Below, piece after piece: positions 44,244 through 54,983 of a DNA stretch of 64,000 bases. The position numbers and the translations under genes were made by a program. The stretch covers positions 1,674,001 to 1,738,000 of the forward strand of contig JADWQD010000008.1 in the NCBI GenBank assembly GCA_016110215.1, given 5' to 3'. Position 1 is the first letter of the stretch; each line of letters begins with the position of its first letter. The notes below the pieces were generated by a model. That model was not told where the DNA came from. It saw only the letters and a program-made list of their open reading frames with translations, and did no database searches. The DNA comes from Capronia americana (lineage: Eukaryota > Ascomycota > Eurotiomycetes > Chaetothyriales > Herpotrichiellaceae).

Positions 44244-47200
44244 ATGCGCCTTTTGAAGTTTGACGATGAGGGCGAGCTGAACCTCACTAAGAACATTGAT
44301 GGCAACATTCCGCCCTACGCGATACTTTCGCATACTTGGGGAAACGACACAGACGAGGTTTCTTTCGCCGATCTCAAAGACGGATCTCATCGGAACAAAC
44401 CCGGTTATTCAAAGATTCAGTTCTGCGGCGCAAACGCTCAAAAGGACAACTTATCATACTTCTGGGTGGACACATGCTGCATAGATAAAGCGAATAATTC
44501 CGAATACAGCGAGGCAATCAACTCGATGTTTCGCTGGTATCGTGACGCCCTCAAATGCTACGTCTACCTATCAGATGTATCGATTCACCATAACGATAAT
44601 GACCACACGGAGCCGGCATGGAAATCACAGTTTCGGAAAAGCAGATGGTTTACACGGGGTTGGACGCTTCAAGAACTTATTGCCCCGGCTTCGGTAGAGT
44701 TCTTCTCACGAGAAGGAATGCCACTGGGTAGCAAGAATACGCTTGAACAGTTGATCCACGAGATCACTACTATTCCGATCGACGCTCTTCGTGGTGCGTC
44801 TTTGACCAAGTTTGCCGTCGATGAACGACTGCGATGGGCAATCGCACGCAACACCAAGAAGAAGGAAGACAAGGCATACTGTCTACTGGGAATCTTCAAT
44901 GTCTTTATGCCTCTGATATATGGCGAAGGAAACCATGCGTTCCTCCGACTTAAAGAGAAGATTGATAGATCCCTAAGCGCTGATCCAAGGCCGCCAACGA
45001 ACCATCGACTCTACAATCTGGGACCTCTTGATATTCAAACTGCGCGACACATTCCTGCAGATGAGCCCAGAAAGGCTCTTCAAAACGATCCACCTTTCAC
45101 CGACTCCGGTTACGGTTCATTACTCAGCTTGAACTATCCCATGAATGCGAGCAATCCGCCACCCGGCTCACAGGGTCTCGACAACCCAGCACCCTCAGAC
45201 ACGGTAGACGACAAAGTTGGGGAAGGAACCGAAACTCAGTACTCAGCAGCGACTTCTGTTGCTCCTACTGAGGTTCAGCATTATATTGTTGAGCTATGCA
45301 ACGATATTTTCCGCAAACTTGGACAAGATTTCGATGTCAAAGGGTGGAGCTCTCTCTCCAGTGCGCTTCCAAGTCTCATCAAAGCCTTCGCCATAATGCT
45401 TGGCTACGAGTCTTCTACGCCGTTGAACCGAGAAATCATGTACTTCATTCACAGCAAACATAAGTGAGTCTATTCGGTGGAGAGGCGGCTGAAGTCATTC
45501 TAACCGGCATAATTAGGGAGGTCGCTACGAAACTTGAAGCAATATTCCAACAGGAAGATGACGTCGACTCAAAAAGTGGCCGAAAGATCACCGGCATGAT
45601 GTCCCTGAGCGATAAGATGAGGATGTGGGAAAGCAAAGCCGGAGCAGATCATTTAGACCCGGGAAAAAATGATGATCATACAGAGGACGAAACTACTGAG
45701 CTGGCAGACTTGCCTCTCTATAACAGGATCATTTTGGCTAGTGCGGCCTACAAGTGGTTTGTTGCGAACCTCCAGAAGGAGTTGGTGCTTCAATGGAGTG
45801 AGGCGCAACCTTGTACCATGATCGAGGACATTCGCCGGAAGATTCTGGATGAGCTTCCCACTGGACGAATCAGCAAACGACGAGCTCCTTGTGCTTACGA
45901 AGTCAAGTTTGACGTTGAATGGCTTGACGAAACGGAGCAAACTTTTCTACGCAAGATTTCTGAGCAATCGATCGAATCAAAAGAATCGTGTGCTAATCTC
46001 TTCACTATTACAGGTGGTTTAGAGGAAGCCCAGGCACTCACAATCAAGAAATACTTGGACCAGACATGGCCTGTAAGGGGACTTCAGCTTCTGGAAGTCA
46101 TACAGGAGGCCGTTATCAGTCACGATCGTTATTGTTCAGGTAAGAATACCCAGTAGTTTGGCTATCAGATGACTTTCAATCATACGATATTAGTGATCTT
46201 ACCGGACAACACCCAGTTGGAGGCCATAGTTGGTCGCTCCTGCCTGACCATCACAGCGACTGGACCTGCGTACTTCGTTGCTGAATGTGGCGAGCAGATT
46301 TCGTGGCTGGGAGCTGCTCTTCAGTGCAATAGTGGACAATCTTTCAGTATATGTACGCCCTCAATTACGAACTACTCAATTCGCCAAGTTACTACGTTTT
46401 CGACAAAGACCACCTACCAGAATCACTACAAAATAGGGTTTAACTTTTCATCTACAATAACCTTCGAAGACCCAGTGCCGAACAAGCAGAAATACTGGCG
46501 GGATCTCGTTGGAGAAAGCATTCTTATCTCGGGATTCCCAATCTCCCGTCGGCCAGACGGCTACCCAGGACTCGAAGTCTCCTTTGAGACCCTCTTAAGT
46601 CTATTGGAAGCCGACACAGCTTCCCTCAACGGTGGATTGATTGTGGTCAAAGGTCGAAAGACTACTCTGTGGTTGACGAAACATACTAGGAACGTTTATC
46701 TTTGGCGTCAGCTCGATGACTTGACCGATATTGGTCCTGCATGTGTGGACGATCATGTCGGCAGATATCATGATAGTGTTGATCTTCGCAGCATCGAAAT
46801 CGGGAGGCATATCCTCAGCAAATTCCAGGAAGTTCAGACTGCAACAGCAAAGGGTAATTATTCTAAGTCTCGACATTATGACGATCCACTAAAGCACCTG
46901 GATATGGACTTCGATCGCATCTCCAGAACGTCCAGTATTTCTGAGAACAAGAGCTCCCAACTTCAATCCCAGAACAAAACAGCTTATCCCGGGGCAGGAA
47001 GGAATTTGTCTCGCAATCTAAACTCAATTGGACAGGACGAAAGCCATTCTTTGGATCTTGAGCCTTGTAACGATGAAATCGTTTCAAGATCATCAATTAT
47101 CGGCACAGTCTCTGATTCAAACTCAAGACATGCAGGGCCGAGATTTGGTATGAATGAGCTAGAGAGGTACCCGTCATCAAGTGTTCCATATTTGTTCGCA

Positions 47201-48574
47201 GTGGACGAAAATCTTGAAGCCACGGCAGGGTCATCAGTCGATTCACTGGAATCAGACTTGCTTTCGATTTCCGATTCTTCTGAAGACGAATCCCTGGATC
47301 TTGATGAAAGGGTGTATGAGGTTCTCAACATCGTACTACGTCGGCTTCTTTCCGGATTCCGCAGCAATATTCGAGCTTGTGTCGGTCCCAACGAGCGACA
47401 AGGAGGATCCACGGGCTCTGCAAGTGCGGCTGGATCTTCCGAAACCGGGAGCACCCCAGGACAATCCCAAAAGAGAACCAGAGCACAACATGTCAATGAC
47501 AATGAACAGGACGATACTGGAAAAGACGAACCTTCTATGCCTCCACCCAAGAAAGTCAAGAGAATCGACGAGGAAACATCACAGAAGTCGCTAGCCTGCC
47601 CCTATCTGAAATTGGACCCTATCAAATATCGCAAATGCTGCGCGAACAAACACACCAGGATTCGAGACGTCAAGCAACATCTCTCTCGACGGCATACTCC
47701 TCCGCACTATTGTCAACGCTGCTTCAGCACCTTTGAGGATGAGGCAAGCATGAAAAGGCATGTAGACTTGGGAACGTGTCAAACCGAAGATCCTACCATT
47801 CTTGATGGCATCTCCTATCACCAACGTCGGCTACTGGCTCGAAAATCTAAAGCGGGCCTCAATGAAGAGGGCCAGTGGTTTGCAATATGGAAATTGCTAT
47901 TCCCTGGACGTCGTCCACCGATTTCGGCATACCTGAACACTGATTTATCCCTTGAGATGGGCGAATTTCGTGAATACTGCCTCCAGCATGGCCCAACACT
48001 CCTGAGGGAACAACTTCAGGCCGATCAATGCTGGTTGTCACAGGAGCTCGACGAAGAACAACAGCAAGTCGCTCAGGAAAGACTACTCGGTCAGGGATTA
48101 ATTTCCATGTTTGAAAGTTGGCACTGCAGTGTTGTCTCTATGGCTACTTCGGGATTATTGCTTGGAAGCGATCTCCGATCGACCTCGTACAACACTTATA
48201 CGAGCTCGATCGCCGACAGTGGGGTGGCTCTGGAAAGTCAACTCTCACCTCGGGGGACCGCACCTCACCAAGGCGAGTCGTCCCAGCCACTCGAAAATCT
48301 CAACTCTGGGTCTCAGCCGGCAGAGTCCATCGATCCGGTCCAGAATGGTAGCTGGGGACTGCAAGAGGACCTTGGGACGTTAGGTGCTGGTGACGGACAG
48401 GCTCTGATCGATCATGCCGACGACGTTGGGCTTGTATTTCAGGAGAGCCTGGGAGACCCGTTGGATTTCTTGACACTCGATTTTCACCCTCCAGATGGCA
48501 GTGGAGAGATCGATACCCAGGCACCTGAGGCCCTGGACACTGCAAGCTTCTTTTGGGAGGGATTTCCACCGTAG
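44244..48574 (+). CDS. Large HET-domain protein fused to a C2H2-like zinc-finger module
   Basis: Three exons: 44244-45463, 45517-46139 and 46194-48574 (53- and 54-nt introns, donors GTGAGT and GTAAGA); the joined frame is 1407 residues. The MRLLKF start at 44244 is typical of HET-E-like proteins. HET signatures are PPYAILSHTWG (23-33), YFWVDTCCIDKANN (72-85), WFTRGWTLQELIAP (135-148), and the later DKAYCLLGIFNVFMPLIYGE. A DSGYGS motif (about 287) opens a helical middle region (IVELCNDIFRKLGQD, REIMYFIHSKHKEV). From about 615 there is an uncharacterised module with FVAECGEQISWLGAALQ. A C2H2-like double finger spans about 1083-1143: C1083, C1096, H1110, H1115, then C1121, C1124, H1137, C1143. 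The acidic C-terminus has no fold I know. HET domains execute cell death; here the finger may sense nucleic acid or a partner. Confidence 0.85.
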
Positions 48575-48941
48575 CACATCAATTACTGTACACACTCGGT
48601 TACCCCTTGAGTCTAATACCACACTTTGGGTGCTGGTAACAACCACCAGTATGAGGGATCTCTTATGTCGGCTTTATCACAACGTACTTGCTGTACACTT
48701 TGGACTGAAATCGCAACACGCGGGAATGGCTCCTTGGATTTCCCATCTTGCCGTCGCGATGGTGTTGGTTGCGCCTCGAGAGAGGAATTCAGTCTCGCGG
48801 ATCCGGTCACTCCCGAGACATCTGTTCGCATCAGAGTCATTTCTGAACACCACATCAGCCTCTGTGGCGCATGGCTATCATTCTATACATCCATCTACAA
48901 TGGTCTTAGCGGTTTATCTTCGCGTCATTGCGCCGTTGCGT
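48575..48941. other. Short convergent spacer
   Basis: 367 bases between the stops of the HET-zinc-finger gene (+) and RDH54 (-). Both 3' UTRs must lie here or overlap. No gene seen. Confidence 0.6.
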
Positions 48942-51893
48942 TCACAATCCTTGACCCCCTCTCACTTTCTTGAACACGTACGAGACTCCGCCTCCACCGA
49001 CTAGGTCCCGGTCGAGCTTGAGGACATGCTCGAGACATGCATCCTCCACGGCTGAGAGTATACCGGCCTTCAAGTCTTCGTCATCTTTTCCTTCGTCGAC
49101 TTGGGCCAACAAGGAGGTATTAATGTGCCGGTATTGCATCAACTCATGCTTCTCTGCTACGTGACCAGTTTTCAATTGCGCTGGAGGGATAAGCTGAGCT
49201 TCGTTGGCTGTCGACAACAAATCAGTCGGTGTCCGTGAGCTCTCGGGAGTTGTCGGAGATGTATCCGATTTTATGACCGGTACAACAGATTTGTCAGAAT
49301 CTTTATTCGCGTCGTCGTCGTCAGCGAATAGAGGACCTTTGTCGTCGTCCTCACCTACCTCCAGCCCGGCGCCTTCACAATGACACTCAATTAAGTCGTG
49401 AGTTCGGAGTCCGTCACTCTCATCTAGGCGGAAGAGATCCTTGAGCTCCTCCTGGCTGAAGGTTGACGTTCCTCCTTTGCCCCTGCCGGATGGTTCGAGA
49501 GAGCCGGAGGCGGCACTGGCTCCGCCCTGCATGATGCTGTCCGCCAGGGCTCTCTTGACCACTTGTCGTTGCCAGATACGTTCCTCTAAACCGCCCTTCA
49601 TGAGGAATCTGTAGATTTTGCAATGACGCTTCTGCCCCTGCCGATGAATGCGCGCGATAGCTTGATCGTCCGTTGCAGGGTTCCAGTCCACGTCAAAGAG
49701 AACGAGTCGGCTGGCTCCGATCAGATTAAGCCCGACCCCACCGGCCCTCGCACTTAACAGGAAGAGGAAGGACTTGTCTGGTGGTGATTGGTTGAACTGA
49801 TCAACCAGAGCTTGTCTCTTCTTCGCTGGGACCGAGCCATCCAGGCGGAGAGAGCCGAGGTTCGAGTTATTCGCCAGTTGTTCGATCAAATTGAGCGTCG
49901 ATGTGTAATTAGAGATGACGACCACTTTCTCGTCAGTGGTACGGCGGATGTGTTGAAGCAGTTGATCGAGGAGCCTTATCTTGCTCGATACGGAGTTCTG
50001 ATACAATCTTGAGAATCCGTCGGGTAGCATGTCATTGAGCGCGACGAGTGACGAAGATGGAGTCGCGTCGTCGTTGCCACTGGTAGGGTCCATCAATGCC
50101 GGACTGTTGCAGAGCTTCTTCAGAATGGTGATTAGTTGAAGCGCTGTTTCCTGACTGCCCAACGCGGAGTGGAACATGGGCGAACGAATGACATTCCGGT
50201 AGATCTTTGCTTGAGCCGGAGTTGGTTTGCAGAACAGCACATATTCCGTCTTTGGAGGCAAGAAATTCGACAGAATGTCAGCGGTCCGGCGCAGTATGAA
50301 AGGCGACGTTGTACGGCTCATTTCCTCGCTAGCTTCCTGGCCGCGCTCGGTCTCGGTCGCAGTCGCGTCTGGCTGCCGGCTTCTCATGATAGGCTTCTCA
50401 AAGTCTCTGATAAAGCCTTTCTGAGATCCCAGAACACCGTCGTTGACGAAGTTGACCATGGAAAAGAATTCGCCGAGGTCATTCTGGATGGGCGTTCCAG
50501 ACAGGATGATCCTACGCTTGGTGTTTAACGACTCGATGGCTTTCGCTGCTTTATTCTTCATGGTCTTGAGCCGATGACCTTCGTCACATATGACAATGTC
50601 GATAGAATGGCCTTTTGCAAGGTCGTCGGCCACCGTCCTCAGCCTTTCGTATCCGATAATCATGACCTGGAAGACCCTGCCGTCGAAGTCGCTCAGCCGC
50701 GTGCGTTTCTCATCAAACTCAAGCACCCCCAGTTGGTCTTGGCCAAGCCATTTCTTAAATTCGCGCTTCCAATTCCGGATGAGGGAGACAGGGCAGACAA
50801 TAAGCGCCTTTTTGACCACCGGCGGGTCCCTGAAAACTGGGTTTTGCCGAAGCAAGGTCCATAGAAGAGAAATAGTGGTCAAGGTCTTGCCCAACCCCAT
50901 TTCGTCCGCGAGAATGCATCCTTGGCCATCAAAGTCTTTTAGGCCCATAACGCATTCGTAGAGGAAATGGACTCCCTCCCGTTGATGTGGACGTAGCTTT
51001 TTCGCAACGCGGGGGTCCAGAACCACATCCACCGTCTGTCGACCTTCAGGCGGACTTGAGGGTCTCTTGAAAACGAGAGCGCCGGGTGCAGCAGGATCAT
51101 ATCGTGGCGTAGGGGAACCGCCTGAGTTTTTTGCGATACCCCTTGTTTCCTTGCTCGGCGGCTTGAAAGCATGGCCACGAAGTGGGTGGGCTGCAGCCTG
51201 CTTTGGAGCTTGAGCCTTCTCTTTCTGTATCTGCGCTTTCATCTGGGCCTGCATGCTCGGCTTCACTTGCGGGTTGGCGACAGGTTTGGCGGGAGATGAG
51301 CAAGGTTCGGTCCTAGTCTTCGGCTTTGCAGGATTGGAGCTTGCGTTGACATATTTGAGATATTCAGTCTTGCTAATACAAGAATCGACCTCAACTTCTT
51401 TCCCTCCAATGGTCAGATTGGAGCCAGGCAGCAGGGGGGAAGAGAAGGTGATCCGGCCAATGCTCTTCCCTGCATTGTTATACAGCGATGCATGGCCACC
51501 TCCAATGGCCAGCACCCCGTCGTCTGTCCAGGTTTTGTTCTTCTTGTTCGTGGGAAGGCGCCTGCAAAGTCACTCAGTAATTGAACACGGTGACCGCAGA
51601 TACGCATACCATAGGATTGAGTAGTAACTGTCAATGCCGCCGGTGCCAGTTTCCTCGTGGTTCTGTACGGGGCTTGGAGGATTCGCGATTGGCTTCAGGG
51701 GCTGTCTGGAAACATCGGAGAATGGCCGCTTTGAGACACTTGTAGGCCGTACTAAAGAGTCGGACTCATCAGCTTGCCCGTCTAGAGGACTGAGTTTTCG
51801 TCGTTTCGAAGGAGGGACTCTGGTCGTGACGGTGTCGTCGTGGTCGAGAGAAGGCTGTCGAATCTTGAGCGGCTTAAAGGGCTTCGACAACAT
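48942..51893 (-). CDS. RDH54: RDH54/RAD54B-type Swi2/Snf2 DNA translocase
   Basis: Two exons: 51893-51610 and 51561-48942, with a 48-nt intron (GTATGC...GCAG); the joined frame is 967 residues. The N-terminal half carries the Rdh54-specific module YYSILWRLPTNKKNKTW with VLAIGGGHASLY and SPLLPGSNLTIGGKEVEVDS. The ATPase core follows: LRPHQREGVHFLYECVMG, Walker A in LADEMGLGKTLTTISLL (about 311-327), Walker B as CDEGHRLK (about 422), then ILSGTPIQND. The second lobe has LFLLSARAGGVGLNLIGAS and motif VI QAIARIHRQGQKRHC (about 730). Rdh54 removes or remodels Rad51 on double-stranded DNA and supports inter-homologue recombination, with Dmc1 in meiosis. The N-terminal module separates it from Rad54 itself. 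It is a nuclear enzyme and appears intact. Confidence 0.93.
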
Positions 51894-52452
51894 GACTGAG
51901 TAGGCAAAGCTATAACAGCCTTCCAGAGCCTGCTCAAAGATGGCTCATACGAGAATGGCGGGTCATTGCACTTCGTGAGCAGGCCGAGGAGTGAGGGAAT
52001 ATCGAAGGCGAGACGCGCGACGCGCGACGCGGGCGACGTACATGTAACGCTACGTCACGTGATTCAGTGCTGATTTAGCTGGCCAAGAAAATGCTGCACG
52101 CGTCTGATCTGAGAGACTCAGCTTCATCTTCTTTTGTGATAACATCATTTGCGAGCAACCTGACTATCTATCTCATCTTTGTTTCTCATACCTTTGCTGC
52201 ATCATATCTCTTCGATCATTTTGATGTGAATAGATACATGAGTGTGGTAATGTCATCCAAGTTTCAAGATCCTAGATTCGTAGCCTCGCTCTCCGGTACC
52301 TCCCACCCACTTGCTCAGCTTCCAACGCATTGCAACAACTGGTTGATTCGGCCTGTGGGCTACTGCCGTAGCGTCGCTCAATTCTGCTTCCATGAAATGG
52401 TATGTTGCCTCTTTCGTTTTGCTTTCACCTTTCCGTTTTGTGTCCTGAAGCA
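51894..52452. promoter_or_regulatory. RDH54 upstream region with MCB-like GC repeat and CRE/E-box
   Basis: Directly upstream of RDH54 (minus strand) lies a GACGCGC-type tandem repeat at 52012-52038, then TACGTCACGTGA (52051-52062), which overlaps a CRE-like TACGTCA with a CACGTG E-box. A perfect ACGCGT, the core of the MluI cell-cycle box bound by MBF in yeasts, occurs near 52097. Distance from the ATG is about 120-205 bp. Function is inferred from position and motif. Confidence 0.45.
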
Positions 52453-54255
52453 TCAGCCGGAGAAAGCGACGGCCAACGGGGCGTCATTTATCGTAACCAT
52501 AGCTTCCACGACCACGGCCTCAGGGAGGGATCCCTTTCTCGGGAACGCGAGTACTGTGGGTCGCAAACATAGATACACTCGCGAACCCTCAGGCACGTCG
52601 TCTTCGAGAACATGGGCAACTTGCATGCGGTATTTCACGAACGGGTCACCGATTTTTGGCAACATGGAGTAATACCTCCACGATCCTTGCTCCATTCTCA
52701 AGCGCAGCTCGAGGACTTCCTGGAACGCTTCGGTCACGTACTTTTGCCACGCCTTGTAATGTTCTCCGCGACTCTTGAAGTCATCTACCGCTGCTGTGCC
52801 GCTCTTGTGATCCAAATGGACCACCGATTCAAACGCGCAGAGGCTGCGAATGATCACGAACAGGTCTTGCTGGAGGCGATGGGCGTGGCCCGGCAAGCTA
52901 GGTTTGATGACATTCTCCATGTATTCCACGTCCTGGAAGATTCTGAAGTCCTCAAAAAAGTCGGCATTTTCTATAGGACATGTCGGTCAGTTGACGATTT
53001 GCAGCTCCGGGGAACTCGACTTACTTTCGCGTAATATGTTGAACATATCTTTTTGCTGTGCAGCCAGTGTATTCGCGATGATTGTTCCAAAGCCATTCAG
53101 AACCCAGTCATGGATTGCCGCAACTCCAAATGCTTGAAGGACGGCAGGAAGTGTTGCACTTGCCCCATCACTCAGAAGCTCGACGAGATGGGCTCTATGA
53201 GTCGACCAATCTTCATAAGCGAACATGTGTCTGGTCAACTTGAAAGCCCCATCGGTCATTTTCTTAGAAGTCAACACCGCGGCCGGGTGCGCTTTGAGAA
53301 AAGATTCGATGCCATGTCCGAGTCTCATCAGAGTCCTCTTGAGGCTGTTTCTTATCGTCCTGGGATCCACCAAGGCGTAATATGCACCACTACCATTGTC
53401 CTTCAAGGCGCGCAAACTGGTCATGAATCGTGCCTCTTTTGGACTGAGTTCCCACGTGGTAGTCCCTTTTGGCGATCCTGGAACCCCGTTGACATCGGCG
53501 GGTTGTTGCTGGTCTGCTGCAGAATCTTCCTGGGCAAGGTTGCCAGTCGATATCGTGGCGTCCGGTTGCTGATCGGGGACAGATGCAGGGACAGTCGGAG
53601 CTTGTCCTGTCGAAACATCGAGGTGCAACTTTTGAGGTCGTTTGCGATCCTTGCCCACTTTCTCTGCGACGCCTTTGCCATTTGCGACTGACTTGTCCGC
53701 ACGCTGACCACGACCCATCGGATACTCATCTGAAGACGGCGTGTATTGAGTACCGCTGTCTGATCTCGCACCGTGTCGATGATCAGCTTCGCCGCCTTGG
53801 TGAGCATGCTTGCCATCTGATGCGATGTCGGTTGTTTCCTGGCCGCGACTTGTTGCTGACTCTCCCAAAGCTGGGTCTTGCTGATCGTTGTCGGAAGAGT
53901 CTTCGATCCCTGGACTTCCTCGCTGGGCTGATGGCAATCGTTGACCTGATTGAGATTTGAGTTTGAGTTTCGTGATTTTTCGACCTGGCACAAAAGCGTT
54001 CTTGTACTCTGGCCAATTTGAGATGAGCTTTGGTCGGGAGACTCCAGTACCAGCTATGTGGAGCATTCGCTTCAGTTGTACTTCCAGTTCGGCCTGAGTG
54101 ATGTTTCGGTTGTCGCTGGCTTCATTGAAATCGTTGATGATGTCGGCTCTGGCTTTGGCCAAGGTTGTATAGGTTTTGCTCACATTCTCAATGGCTGTGT
54201 AAAGCAGCTGGTTGTCTGTTTCACCCCATGGAAGGGGCGCTGCCTGCCGGGGCAT
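52453..54255 (-). CDS. Uncharacterised 582-residue protein
   Basis: Two exons: 54255-53025 and 52970-52453, with a 54-nt intron (GTAAGT...ATAG); the joined frame is 582 residues. The start MPRQAAPLPWGETDNQLLYTA is chosen because WGETDNQLLYTAIENV looks like the first helix of a Myb/SANT-like DNA-binding region (about 11-70) and residues upstream have no protein character. A long charged, disordered stretch (about 110-300) follows, rich in D, E, Q, S and K with KRPQKLHLD. From about 300 to the end the protein is alpha-helical and ordered-looking (ELSPKEARFMTSLRALKD; AWQKYVTEAFQEVLELRLRM), unlike any family I can name. Nuclear location is suggested by composition only. Confidence 0.75.
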
Positions 54256-54983
54256 GGCTGATCGGCGAATTTTCTTGGGTTGCGACAGAGCCCGAGTGGC
54301 TGGGAGAATGAGGTGGTCTGAAAGCAAGTTGTAGGGAAGAAAAGGAGCTTGAGACGATCTGTCGAGTATTGAGTGGAAGACAGAGAAGGAAGGGGCGAGC
54401 AGGAGATTTTGCGGAAGAAGTCGGTATACAGGTTGACGCATTCCCAGCTGCCATCCGCTTCACTTCATCACTGGAACAATAGCACAACGGGACAATAGCA
54501 CAATAGGACAGCTGAATGGGGCTCCGCACAATGGTGAGTTGTGTCTATTCACGCGCTGACTATTGTCCGGCAGAATCTCTCGAGACTCGAGCTTTTCCTC
54601 CTCCCATTCACAGCAAGGGCCTTCAAGATGGCCTGACCGCCCTCGTGTGCCTGGTCAGATTCCCTCACCTCACTTCCACATCGGCACCTCTCATTGTCAG
54701 TTCACTCTCAACCTCATATGTCTCACAAGGACGGAATTCCCATGCCGCCTGTTAGCACGCCTTGAATATTCCAAACACGAAAAGGACTCTCGAACACCTC
54801 TACAGGTACGTTGGGTTGGCTCTGCGTCAATGATTTCTTTCGCGCACATACAAGTCTCAAGTCTCACTATCTGAACTCTTTCTTTGCCACGGCTCAGTCG
54901 CTAATTGACACATGGACAAAGGTTTCCTGATCATCGCAAATCTGCTTGATTGATACTCACTTCTCGCGAATATCCCGTCCGCC
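54256..54983. other. Divergent spacer, no gene seen
   Basis: 728 bases forming the 5' sides of the uncharacterised gene (-) and the Hsp70-like gene (+). A short repeated GGGACAATAGCACAATAGGA stretch lies at about 54489-54508. Confidence 0.5.

Noticed and set aside
44205..48574. Three separate genes (HET, middle, zinc finger)
   Set aside because: Both gaps are 53-54-nt introns with good donors and acceptors, and the phases match exactly (2 then 1). No start codon context appears at the internal exons.
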